From contig CALWGV010000026.1 in assembly GCA_944380185.1 (NCBI GenBank), positions 1-32,572 of the forward strand: a DNA stretch of 32,572 nucleotides. Direction: 5' to 3'. The notes below the pieces were generated by a model, which did no database searches, was not told where the DNA came from, and saw only the letters and a program-made list of their open reading frames with translations. Below, one piece after another: positions 24,098 to 31,871 of this stretch; position 1 is the first letter of the stretch; each line of letters begins with the position of its first letter. The stretch comes from an uncultured Lachnospiraceae bacterium. Lineage in GTDB: Bacteria > Bacillota > Clostridia > Lachnospirales > Lachnospiraceae. The position numbers and the translations under genes were made by a program.

Positions 24098-24126
24098 ATT
24101 ATATCAAACAGATATTCGTTTGTCAA
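24098..24126 (-). promoter_or_regulatory. promoter of the SPFH/RHH operon
   Basis: Reading minus, perfect TTGACA (24126-24121) and TATAAT (24103-24098) boxes have a 17-nt spacer. This is one of the strongest promoters in the window, overlain by palindromes as if normally repressed. Confidence 0.88.
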
Positions 24127-24149
24127 TTAAAATCGCGTTAATTTTCTGT

Positions 24150-24890
24150 TCAGCCTATCTTCCCTACAGTCTTCTCCCGCCCATTCTTCTCCCGTACAGT
24201 CTCCGCCTGTGCATTCTCCTGCTGCGCAGTCTCCTCCTGGCAGCAGCTTGTATGCTCGGCGATTAATATCAGCCCTGCAGCGGCCAGCGGCAGATAACCA
24301 TAAAACGCCCCCATAACTCCGGCATGGGCCACAGCTTCACATCCCCCAAAACCGCCCAAAATGTAACTGATGATGGTCAGGGAATAGATCCTTGCCCCCA
24401 CTAGAGCCTCCCTCTTTCGATCCACAACGTACTTAGTCCAATTCAACACACAGTTTTTCAAGTTGCCGGTCAAAAAAAGGCTTGCGCTCTTGTACTGCCC
24501 CACGCCGTCAAAAGTCCCCCACTGAAAGCTGGTGGCAAAAAACAGCGGATACAAGCGGTAAAAAGGATACAGATCCCCCGGCAGAAGGGCTGATATGGCA
24601 AGCGCCGCTACGTCAATCACTATACACAGCTCCCGCATCGGCAGCCGGTAAAAGCGAGTAAGCAGCCAGGAGACCACTATTCCCGCACAGAAAATAATCA
24701 GGGAACCTCCTCTGACCGCAAAATCGTAGAGGTCATCACCCACAAAATCAATAACCATGTTCATCAGATTTCCCGTCTGCGCTGAACCATAATTGCCGTG
24801 AGCACAGATGGCATAAAGGCCTACAAATCCCCCCACAAAGGTCATAATATAATGCAGTATTTCTCTGTCATTTTCCTTTTTAATTCTCAT
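24150..24890 (-). CDS. DUF1275 (YoaK-type) membrane protein
   Basis: A 246-residue integral membrane protein of the DUF1275 family, with about six hydrophobic segments and the N-terminal family block FVGGFVGLYAICAHGNYGSAQTGNLMNM. A related SASLFLTGNLKN block recurs near residue 135. Transport or membrane-stress roles have been suggested for relatives but the function is not established. The ribosome site is weak (AGAAGTG). The C-terminal 35 residues are a hydrophilic, Glu/Lys-rich tail built on a 10-residue repeat, absent from ordinary members. Confidence 0.88.
   Translation of the reverse strand: MRIKKENDREILHYIMTFVGGFVGLYAICAHGNYGSAQTGNLMNMVIDFVGDDLYDFAVRGGSLIIFCAGIVVSWLLTRFYRLPMRELCIVIDVAALAISALLPGDLYPFYRLYPLFFATSFQWGTFDGVGQYKSASLFLTGNLKNCVLNWTKYVVDRKREALVGARIYSLTIISYILGGFGGCEAVAHAGVMGAFYGYLPLAAAGLILIAEHTSCCQEETAQQENAQAETVREKNGREKTVGKIG
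24167..24240. repeat. 30-bp imperfect tandem repeat in the DUF1275 gene
   Basis: Two and a half copies begin with CAGTCT at 24167, 24197 and 24227. They encode tail units ETAQQENAQA, ETVREKNGRE and KTVGKIG. The repeat keeps the reading frame and ends close to the stop codon. Confidence 0.65.
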
Positions 24891-24971
24891 ATATTCACAC
24901 TTCTTTTGTATTTTGTCGAATATTCATCCGTAATGTCCCCGCTTCACTCCCGCCTTTTAACACAAAATGCA

Positions 24972-25000
24972 TTGTTCTTTTACCCTTTTCCTGCTATAAT
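24972..25000 (+). promoter_or_regulatory. promoter of the DeoR-type regulator
   Basis: TTGTTC (24972-24977) and a perfect TATAAT (24995-25000) have a 17-nt spacer, giving a leader of about 93 nt before the start at 25100. Confidence 0.75.
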
Positions 25001-25060
25001 AAAAATATAATGCCGATGGCAAAGAGTACTTCTGGCATTAAATCATCTTGGTAATTAAGC

Positions 25061-25080
25061 ATGTCTGCGGATGCAGACAT
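25061..25080. promoter_or_regulatory. palindrome in the leader of the DeoR-type regulator
   Basis: ATGTCTGC-GGAT-GCAGACAT is a perfect 8-4-8 inverted repeat 19 nt before the chosen start codon. It could be an autoregulatory operator or an RNA hairpin. It also contains the in-frame upstream ATG at 25061, which has no ribosome site. Confidence 0.55.
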
Positions 25081-25099
25081 CACCAGCAAGGACACAACT

Positions 25100-25864
25100 A
25101 TGAACGCAATCGGACGCAGGCAATTCATCATCCAAAAGCTCCAAATCGAAAATTACGTAGATACCAATCAGCTAGCCGCTGAGCTTAACGTCTCTTCCAT
25201 GACAATACGCAGAGATTTAAATGCTCTGGCGGACGACGGACTAATCACCCTTCAGCACGGCGGAGCCGTTCTAAATAACGGTTCTCTTTTTGAATTCAAT
25301 ATGGCTATGAAAAATCAAAAGAGAATGGCCGAAAAAATGGCCATCGCCAAAAGGTGCATGGACTATATCCAGGAGGGCGATTCCATCTACCTGGACGCAG
25401 GCACCACCGTCAGCTGTCTGGCACTCCTGCTGAAAGAGAAAAAAAACATTCTGGTCATGACACATTCCCTGATCGCCATGAATCAGCTGTCCGACTGCAA
25501 AAATCTCCACGTAATCATGTGTCCCGGCGAATATCGTTTTGACTCTCAGGCATTTATGGGGCCTCTGACCGATGAATTCATCTCTCACTTCAAGATTGAC
25601 ACCCTGTTTCTGGGCGTGGAAGGCATTGATCTGCAGTATGGGTTCTCCGTCCCCAATATTTCTGACGGCGCCACCAAACGGGCTTTGGTGCGTACAGCCA
25701 AAAAGGTCGTCTGTATGGCAGACAGTACCAAGTTAGACACCTCCTACTACTACGGCATCGCTCCTCTGTCCGAGGCCGATTTCATTGTTACCGATCACGA
25801 AGCCGATCCCGATATACTGGAGCGTTATGCCAGAGCCGGCATACATGTGATTACCGCCGACTAA
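25100..25864 (+). CDS. DeoR-family transcriptional regulator
   Basis: A 254-residue DeoR-type repressor. Residues 5-57 form the HTH (QLAAELNVSSMTIRRDLNALADDGLITLQHGGA, read in pieces). From about residue 75 the sugar-phosphate-sensor domain follows, with DAGTT and GVEGID motifs typical of the ISOCOT-like fold. The start at 25100 is chosen because AAGGA lies 7 nt upstream and the HTH then begins at the usual distance; the upstream ATG at 25061 falls in a palindrome. It converges on the accessory catabolic cluster at 25947-32572 and may control it in response to a phosphorylated intermediate, but this is inference. Confidence 0.93.
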   Translation: MNAIGRRQFIIQKLQIENYVDTNQLAAELNVSSMTIRRDLNALADDGLITLQHGGAVLNNGSLFEFNMAMKNQKRMAEKMAIAKRCMDYIQEGDSIYLDAGTTVSCLALLLKEKKNILVMTHSLIAMNQLSDCKNLHVIMCPGEYRFDSQAFMGPLTDEFISHFKIDTLFLGVEGIDLQYGFSVPNISDGATKRALVRTAKKVVCMADSTKLDTSYYYGIAPLSEADFIVTDHEADPDILERYARAGIHVITAD

Positions 25865-25913
25865 GCGCAGTCCCGAGGCGCACTAAATAAACAGCATAGA
25901 TATGTTAAGAAAG

Positions 25914-25945
25914 GGAGTCCCGAGGCTGATCGGGGCTCCTCTTTT
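25914..25945 (+). terminator. terminator of the DeoR-type gene
   Basis: GGAGTCCCGA (25914-25923) pairs with TCGGGGCTCC (25930-25939) with one G-U pair, loop GGCTGA, followed by TCTTTT. It also lies just past the stop of the convergent lyase gene and may act weakly in that direction. Confidence 0.8.
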
Positions 25946-25946
25946 C

Positions 25947-26816
25947 TCACTGCATTTCTGTCAGTTCACTCTCCAGCTGACGATATCCGGAAAGTCCGAT
26001 CATTTCATTGAAATTCTGGAAGCTTTCCGCCATGGGCAGGATTTCAGCCAGATCGCCGCTTTGCCTGAGAAGACCCAGAGTCTCCCGCACCGCCTTCGTG
26101 GCGGTGTACAGCGCACTGACCGGATAGATCACGATGCGAAATCCCATCTCATAGAGCTCATGGGCTTTGTAGAGCGGCGTCTTGCCGCCCTCCACCATGT
26201 TGGCAAAAAGCGGCGCCTGCACCAGCCTGCCGGCTGTCTCCACCTGTTCTCTCGTCTGCATGGCCTCGATAAAGAGGACGTCCGCCCCTGCCTGCCGATA
26301 GGCGACAGCACGGTCAATGGCATCCGCAAAGCCATTGACGGCGATAGCATCGGTGCGCGCCACCAAAACCGTATCCGGATTTTCCTTCGCATAGACAGCT
26401 GCCCGAATCTTGGCGACCATCTCTTCCTTGCTGATCAGCTGTTTTCCCTCCATATGGCCGCAGCGCTTAGGACTGATCTGGTCCTCCAGCTGGATTCCCG
26501 CCGCCCCGGCTCTCTCGTATTCACGCACCGTCCGCACCACGTTCAGCACATTGCCATAGCCATTATCCGCATCGGCAATCAACGGCACGTCCACGGCAGC
26601 TGTCATGTTTCTCACCACGGTCAGCACTTCCTGGAAGGACATAAGTCCGATGTCCGGCATCCCCAGTGCGCTGGCGGAGACGCCATACCCGGTCATATAC
26701 ACCGCCGGAAAGCCTGCCTGCTCAATCAGCTTGGCTGACCAGACATCATAGGCACCAGGGGCCATAATAATCTCATTTCCCGCCAGCAGTTCTCTCAATT
26801 TCTTTGTCTGATCCAT
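25947..26816 (-). CDS. isocitrate lyase/PEP mutase superfamily lyase
   Basis: A 289-residue TIM-barrel enzyme of the ICL/PEPM superfamily, the size of methylisocitrate lyase (PrpB) and 2,3-dimethylmalate lyase. Metal and substrate residues are ADADNGYGN (D82, D84) and LEDQ (E111, D112). The catalytic-loop signature KRCGH (117-121, catalytic C119) marks a C-C lyase rather than a phosphonomutase. It would split a 2-methyl- or 3-methyl-malate-type acid into pyruvate plus a second acid. The start at 26816 is chosen for AAGGAG 7 nt upstream; the frame is open to 26867. It is the last gene of its transcript. The exact substrate is not determinable. Confidence 0.9.
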   Translation of the reverse strand: MDQTKKLRELLAGNEIIMAPGAYDVWSAKLIEQAGFPAVYMTGYGVSASALGMPDIGLMSFQEVLTVVRNMTAAVDVPLIADADNGYGNVLNVVRTVREYERAGAAGIQLEDQISPKRCGHMEGKQLISKEEMVAKIRAAVYAKENPDTVLVARTDAIAVNGFADAIDRAVAYRQAGADVLFIEAMQTREQVETAGRLVQAPLFANMVEGGKTPLYKAHELYEMGFRIVIYPVSALYTATKAVRETLGLLRQSGDLAEILPMAESFQNFNEMIGLSGYRQLESELTEMQ

Positions 26817-26857
26817 TTCCACTCCTTCTTTTTTTTCCGAACCGCCACACGATTCCT

Positions 26858-27694
26858 TTACATCCACCCAAGGGATTTGAAATAATGATCCTCCATGTAT
26901 ATCGCCACGCCATCCTCGCCGCTGGGCCTCTCGGTGATATCGTCGGCAATGGCCTTGGTATCATCGCTTCCGTTTGCCAGGCACACTCCTTTTCCAGCCG
27001 CAATAAGCATGTCGTTGTCGTTGCTGGTATCGCCGAAGGCCAGAACCTGGCTCAGAGCGATACCGTGATGCTCACAGTACCGCTCCATGGCATAGGCTTT
27101 GGACACTTTGCGATTGGCCACCTCCAACAGAGTTTCCTGTGTCTTAAAGCCATGATAGTGAGGCGACGGATGGTCCTCTAGGAAACGTTCCACCTCCTCC
27201 ATCTGTCCCTCTTTCACCCGGAACATAATTTTGGCATTGTCTTCCTGGTAAAGGTCAGAAATGTCCTTGGCCACAATCACCGGTTTGTGGGCCCTCTGCG
27301 CAGATCTCTCCACGCCAAAGTCATCCCTCTTGCACAGGAAAGCCCCATGGTAATAAATATAAGGATTCAGATTAAAAGGAGCCAAAAGGTCAATGACCTC
27401 CTTCATCCACTCCTTCTTCAGCTTATAATAGTCAAACACTTGTCCCGTGCTGCCGTCCCACAGCTCGGAACCATTCAGACACACAAAAACATTGATTTCC
27501 TTCTCCAGACCCCAAATTCCAGCATACGCCTGCAATTCATCCAAGGGACGCCCCGATGCAATGCCAAAGCTCACTCCATGTCTGTGCAGGCAGCGGATCA
27601 TCTCCTTGGTTCTCTCCGTCATCGCGCTTCCCATACCATGCCCCACCAATGTATTATCCAGGTCGCAGATGACCAGCCGAAAATCCATATTCAT
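26858..27694 (-). CDS. HAD-superfamily (Cof-type) phosphatase
   Basis: A 278-residue HAD phosphatase with a C2 cap. Motif I is ICDLDNTLV (near residue 10), where DLDNT replaces the common DxDGT. Motif II is IASGRP, and motif IV is FGDTSNDNDMLIAAG near residue 225. The start at 27694 is preferred because AAGGAAG precedes it; the frame is open to 27751 without a good ribosome site. It ends 41 nt before the lyase gene and is probably co-transcribed. It may dephosphorylate a sugar or acid phosphate made in the same pathway; the substrate is unknown. Confidence 0.9.
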   Translation of the reverse strand: MNMDFRLVICDLDNTLVGHGMGSAMTERTKEMIRCLHRHGVSFGIASGRPLDELQAYAGIWGLEKEINVFVCLNGSELWDGSTGQVFDYYKLKKEWMKEVIDLLAPFNLNPYIYYHGAFLCKRDDFGVERSAQRAHKPVIVAKDISDLYQEDNAKIMFRVKEGQMEEVERFLEDHPSPHYHGFKTQETLLEVANRKVSKAYAMERYCEHHGIALSQVLAFGDTSNDNDMLIAAGKGVCLANGSDDTKAIADDITERPSGEDGVAIYMEDHYFKSLGWM

Positions 27695-27783
27695 TTGTGT
27701 GATCTTCCTTTTCTCTATTTTATCCCATAACCGATATACTGTCTGACGCACTTTTCTATCCGACTTGTCCTCCTGCGCGCTGC

Positions 27784-29175
27784 TTACTCCTGCTCCCAGA
27801 CAAGGGCTTCATCCTTTGCGAGCATATAAGGCCGCATGTAAGCCACGGTGGAACACATCGGCAGCACATCCTCCGGCAGCGGGATGCCCAGCACCTGCTC
27901 AATATATGCCCTGCGGGCCTGCATCCTCTCCCACATCTGCGGATACTCTTCCTGGATCTGACGGCGCAAATCCGCATCAGCCAGGGCAACGGTGCTCTCC
28001 GCACTGACTCCGCCGTATCCGGCTACCGAAGGGATAATGTCGATCTGGAGCATCATGCCGCTCTTTAATTCTTCTGCGGAATCCTTGCGGATCGGCGAGC
28101 AGAGCCATTCCTCTTCCGCAGTCAGATGACCGGGACACAATCCCCAGTGAAATTCTTCCCGGGGCAGCACCTTTTCCACCAGTCCGTAGAGCTCTCCGCC
28201 CTTCATGCCCACATGGATGGCTGACAGCCAATGGGCATAAGCATTAAAATAGGGAGCAGCCACCTTTTCCAGATAGTCATGCACGCCCTCCGGCAACTCG
28301 CTTCTGTCATGGACCGCATAAGCCGCCCGGCTGGACAGTCCGCCGCGGTATCCCACCGTCAGAGAAATGGTGTCCCCCACCTTCACCTTATTATCCGTGG
28401 GAAACATGTTGCCCAGGACAAAACGAGGACCGCTGGCCGCAATGGTCACCACGCTGGTGCGCTGGCCGTATCTCTCCAGTTTGTCGCCCAATTCCATCTC
28501 TGACACGCCCTCGTCCATGGCGTCCATGGCATCTAACATACAGTCGGAAGCCAAAGCTGCCGCAAACTCATAGTGGGCGATCTCATTGGCATTATTCACC
28601 GTGCGGGCTCCATCCTCACCGATGAAAATATCTCCGGCGGGGACCAGATTCTCCTCTCCCGCCACATCCCGGATGGCATCCAAGATAAATGCAGGCAAAT
28701 CATAAAGCTTTGACAAATCCTCGTAGGGGCTGGTAAAAAGCTTCCAGCCCGCCACGCCGGTTTTCTTGCCTGCCTCTATCCCCGCTGCGGCCAACTGTTC
28801 CCGCAGAGGTTTTTCCACCTCGCAGGGCTGATTGGGCAGAGAAAACATGGGCACATGGACACAATCCGCCTGAATTCTGGCCTTTCCGGCTTTATTCAGA
28901 TTCTCATTGCCCAGCACCAGACTCATCTGCCCGTCGGCTTTGATCACCAGAAGAGCCTCCTCAAAACGGGTAAAATATCCTACCAGATACTCAAAATTGC
29001 CGCCGTGCTCCACATCACCGTAGACCGCTAGCTGCTCTATACCTCTTTTTCTCATGCCGGACAGGACTTTTTCTTTTCTCTCCTCTATGGTTGCATCCGT
29101 CAGAAACACCGGCTTGCCGGAGCAATCTCTCTGCGGAGCCTTCACCGATTTTAACTGCACTTTATATTTTTCCAT
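27784..29175 (-). CDS. M24 (pita-bread) family protein lacking the usual metal ligands
   Basis: A 463-residue two-domain protein with a creatinase-type N-terminal domain (about 1-190) and an M24 fold behind it. In true M24 peptidases two Asp, one His and two Glu bind the metals. Here the first Asp position is LTVG (Thr), the second is GLSSRAA (Arg), and the first Glu is QIDIIP (Asp), while the His (CPGHLTA) and last Glu (SAESTV) remain. It therefore probably lacks a dinuclear metal site, as creatinase does. The start at 29175 has GGAG upstream; the frame is open to 29226. It has its own promoter at 29237-29265. It may hydrolyse a C-N bond other than a peptide. Confidence 0.85.
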   Translation of the reverse strand: MEKYKVQLKSVKAPQRDCSGKPVFLTDATIEERKEKVLSGMRKRGIEQLAVYGDVEHGGNFEYLVGYFTRFEEALLVIKADGQMSLVLGNENLNKAGKARIQADCVHVPMFSLPNQPCEVEKPLREQLAAAGIEAGKKTGVAGWKLFTSPYEDLSKLYDLPAFILDAIRDVAGEENLVPAGDIFIGEDGARTVNNANEIAHYEFAAALASDCMLDAMDAMDEGVSEMELGDKLERYGQRTSVVTIAASGPRFVLGNMFPTDNKVKVGDTISLTVGYRGGLSSRAAYAVHDRSELPEGVHDYLEKVAAPYFNAYAHWLSAIHVGMKGGELYGLVEKVLPREEFHWGLCPGHLTAEEEWLCSPIRKDSAEELKSGMMLQIDIIPSVAGYGGVSAESTVALADADLRRQIQEEYPQMWERMQARRAYIEQVLGIPLPEDVLPMCSTVAYMRPYMLAKDEALVWEQE

Positions 29176-29236
29176 TGTTCCCTGTTCTCCATTACTTTTA
29201 TATTTGCAGATTTTTACCGCCTGCATTTACGTTTTT

Positions 29237-29265
29237 GTTATAGCAAAACCCCTAATGCCTGTCAA
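29237..29265 (-). promoter_or_regulatory. internal promoter of the M24-HAD-lyase transcript
   Basis: Reading minus, TTGACA (29265-29260) overlaps the TGA stop of the AbrB-family gene. TATAAC (29242-29237) follows after 17 nt. It allows the three downstream genes to be expressed without MlrC and the transporter. Confidence 0.75.
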
Positions 29266-30332
29266 GAAATCCAGCTGGTAAACAGGATAATCACCGCCGG
29301 CATAAAGGTCACCGCATAGACTGCCCTGAGCACCTGAATCAATGCGATCTTGGTCAGATCTGCGTTGAGGTCTGCCGCAATCAGCGACATATCCGTAGCT
29401 CCCCCGGGAGCCGAGGCCAACATGGCCGATTTTAAATCCAGCATGTTTTTCTTCTTGCAGTAAAGGCTGTAAATCAGATTGACCGCCCAGTAGTTGATCA
29501 TCAGGATCGCCATGGCAATAAGGGCCCTGGGGGTCATCAGCTCCCAGATCGACGGATTCATGCTGCAGCCCACCACAGCTCCCGCCAGAAGCTGAGCCAC
29601 CGTCTTAAAAGAGATGGGCACGTAGCAGACAGAGGTGGTGATGTTGAGCACGATGACGACTGCCATCGGGACCACCATGGCTCCCGCCGGTATAGGGCTC
29701 GCATTGCCCAGCAGACCAAATACTGCACAGAGCACAGCGGTGAAAATGATCTTTCTGCCGCGTCCGCCCACCAGACGGTCAAGCCAGGTGACACCCATCT
29801 CCGGATTGCCTGTAATCAGGCGAATATCCTCTTCGGCGTCTCCCTCTCTGCGGGTAAAGAAACGAATCCAGTAGGGAAAGATCAAAAGCACGCCCACCAA
29901 TCTCAGCGTCTGCATCAGCGCCACGATCTGCGTATCACCGCCCAGCTCTATGCTGAGCAGAGAGATATCGGATACTCCTCCGGCCACCGCCCCCAAAAGA
30001 GCCGTGAGATAGTCAAAGCCCGCCAGGAAGTGGACTAGAGTTCCCGTCACAAAGGTATTGATCGTGAGAAGAGCTACGAGGAGCAGAAAAGGCTTGACCA
30101 GATAGCGGAAGTTCAGCACATCCTTCTTGGAAATCTGCATTCCGATGAAGGCGCCTGACACCGCCTGGGCGATCACCTTGGCATACCAGGGCAGGACGGC
30201 GTAGTCAAAAAACACATTGGAAAGCCCTACCGCAAGCATGCTTCCCAGCATGGCCGGGGCGGGCAGATGAAGCCTTCTTGCAACCACAAATCCCACCCAG
30301 GCCACAGCAAGCGTAAGCAATACCTGTCCCAT
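29262..30332 (-). CDS. AbrB-family membrane protein (PF05145), putative transporter
   Basis: A 356-residue membrane protein with about ten hydrophobic segments and an internal duplication. GAVAGGVSDISLLSIELG (near 114-131) and SAPGGATDMSLIAADLN (near 307-323) are the two matching signature loops. The family is often annotated as AbrB regulator or ammonia monooxygenase, but no DNA-binding or copper site is present, so a transporter role is the sensible reading. It starts 1 nt after MlrC, so the two are coupled, and is likely to import the compound MlrC acts on, or its product. Confidence 0.88.
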   Translation of the reverse strand: MGQVLLTLAVAWVGFVVARRLHLPAPAMLGSMLAVGLSNVFFDYAVLPWYAKVIAQAVSGAFIGMQISKKDVLNFRYLVKPFLLLVALLTINTFVTGTLVHFLAGFDYLTALLGAVAGGVSDISLLSIELGGDTQIVALMQTLRLVGVLLIFPYWIRFFTRREGDAEEDIRLITGNPEMGVTWLDRLVGGRGRKIIFTAVLCAVFGLLGNASPIPAGAMVVPMAVVIVLNITTSVCYVPISFKTVAQLLAGAVVGCSMNPSIWELMTPRALIAMAILMINYWAVNLIYSLYCKKKNMLDLKSAMLASAPGGATDMSLIAADLNADLTKIALIQVLRAVYAVTFMPAVIILFTSWIS

Positions 30333-30333
30333 A

Positions 30334-31782
30334 TCAGATGTTGTCCAAAGGCCAGATCGGGCGCTGTACCGTCTTGTAAGTCAGTCTCTCGGTTCTCTGC
30401 ATGGTGGTGCCGTCAGTCAGGGACATCACGTAATTCTTGGCCTGGGCCTTCAGCTCAGGGTACAGATAGCCCTGCTTGACCACGAAGAAATTGTAGGGTG
30501 TCATGTCCACATTGGCACAGTCATACTGATATTTCTCCGCAAAGGACACCGGGAAGTTCTCCACGATGATCGTAATCGGCACATCATCCAGCTTGATCGT
30601 GCAGCAGGAACCCACCACGGCCTCGTTGTGATAGTGATGATGGCAGTCGCCAAAGGAGAGGATCGTGCCGGAGATAGGCGTCTTCGCCGACAGCTCCGTT
30701 TTCGCCGCGCCGATCTCGCACTCCACATGGTCGCCCACCTTCATCGTGCTGAGCACATTGTCAAAAAGATCCTTGTCATTGATGCCGGCCACGATGATGT
30801 TCTTATCTTTATAGTCCTCCAAAGCCAGCAGCTGGCGGAGTACATAGGTATTCAGTCCCTGGGCGCCAGCCGTCACATTGTCGCCGGAATCGGTCAAAAA
30901 CACCGGCCCTCCCTCCGTGTTCATCATGGCTGCGAGGGCCTCATCGGGATTGGCGGCATAGCCGGTAAAGTGGAAATCCCTGTGTCTGGCCCAGACAAAG
31001 TCATAAATCTCCTGGGCCTTCTGTTCGGCATACTCCCTGTCCTCAGGGTCATTGGGAGTGACTACCACCGCTGCACCGCATTTAGCGCTGTCGTGGCGCA
31101 GGTAACCGATATGGTAGGAGCAGGTCAGAATGCGCGGATCTTCCTCGATCTCATTTAAAAGCTTATTGATGGATACAAGGGGCTCGTCGGTGGATACGCA
31201 GCGCTCTCCGCCCAGCAGAATGGGCACCTTTTTATAAATCGGGTGGATCTCCCTGCGTCTGCCAAGAAGATCAACCAGAGCGCGGAACACGATCTGATGG
31301 GCTTCCTTGCGGTCCGTATGCGGACTGTGGCGGAAGGTGCGGATGATGTTGCAGTTGTCCGCCTGCTCCTGGGACATGTTGCCGTGGGGATCCATCACCA
31401 TGGCCAGCGGCATATAGGGGCCGGTGATCTTGCGGATCTCACGCACCAAAGCATGGTCGCCGGAGTCTCCCTCCAGATCGATGACGCTGGACGCGCCGTG
31501 GAAGAAGAAAAACATGCCGTCGATATCATGCAGGTGTTCCCTCACTGCCTTTTTAAACTGGGCCAGGATATAGTCAAAGGTATCCTTGTCCACCCGGCCT
31601 CCTCCGCCGCCGTAGGCCATCAGACTGGGCACCAGCTCCACCCCCAGCTCCTTCGCCGGCTCGCGCACATACAGGATGTCCGCCACCGCGTCCCCTCTGG
31701 TAATCGCAAAATCCTCCAGCATCATCGGCTTGTCCACATAGGCGTTGCACTCTGCCACGAAGCCTCCGATTAGAATTCTCAT
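30334..31782 (-). CDS. M81 family (MlrC-like) hydrolase
   Basis: A 482-residue protein of the MlrC/M81 family, known from microcystin degradation but widespread. MRILIGGFVAECNAYV is the family start (usually ExNxF; here ECNAY). FFHGAS, DPHGNMS (131-137) and SPHTDRKE (153-160) supply the expected metal ligands D131, H133 and H155/D157. SYHIGYLRHDSAKCG is also a family block. It probably hydrolyses an amide bond in a small non-standard peptide or similar amide. AAAGGAG lies about 9 nt before the ATG. It is coupled to the AbrB-family gene and lies 89 nt after a GH1 gene with no visible terminator. Confidence 0.9.
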   Translation of the reverse strand: MRILIGGFVAECNAYVDKPMMLEDFAITRGDAVADILYVREPAKELGVELVPSLMAYGGGGGRVDKDTFDYILAQFKKAVREHLHDIDGMFFFFHGASSVIDLEGDSGDHALVREIRKITGPYMPLAMVMDPHGNMSQEQADNCNIIRTFRHSPHTDRKEAHQIVFRALVDLLGRRREIHPIYKKVPILLGGERCVSTDEPLVSINKLLNEIEEDPRILTCSYHIGYLRHDSAKCGAAVVVTPNDPEDREYAEQKAQEIYDFVWARHRDFHFTGYAANPDEALAAMMNTEGGPVFLTDSGDNVTAGAQGLNTYVLRQLLALEDYKDKNIIVAGINDKDLFDNVLSTMKVGDHVECEIGAAKTELSAKTPISGTILSFGDCHHHYHNEAVVGSCCTIKLDDVPITIIVENFPVSFAEKYQYDCANVDMTPYNFFVVKQGYLYPELKAQAKNYVMSLTDGTTMQRTERLTYKTVQRPIWPLDNI

Positions 31783-31871
31783 TTTTTCGTCTCTCCTTTC
31801 TCTTCCTTTTTCTTTCTATCTGATTTATCCAATATAGCTATTTGACATTGCCTTTCATCAGCTGCCCTTGA

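Noticed and set aside
29262-30332. Reading the AbrB-family protein as a transcription factor or ammonia monooxygenase
   Set aside because: It is a duplicated multi-span membrane protein without an HTH, swapped-hairpin or metal-binding site; the names are legacy annotation.
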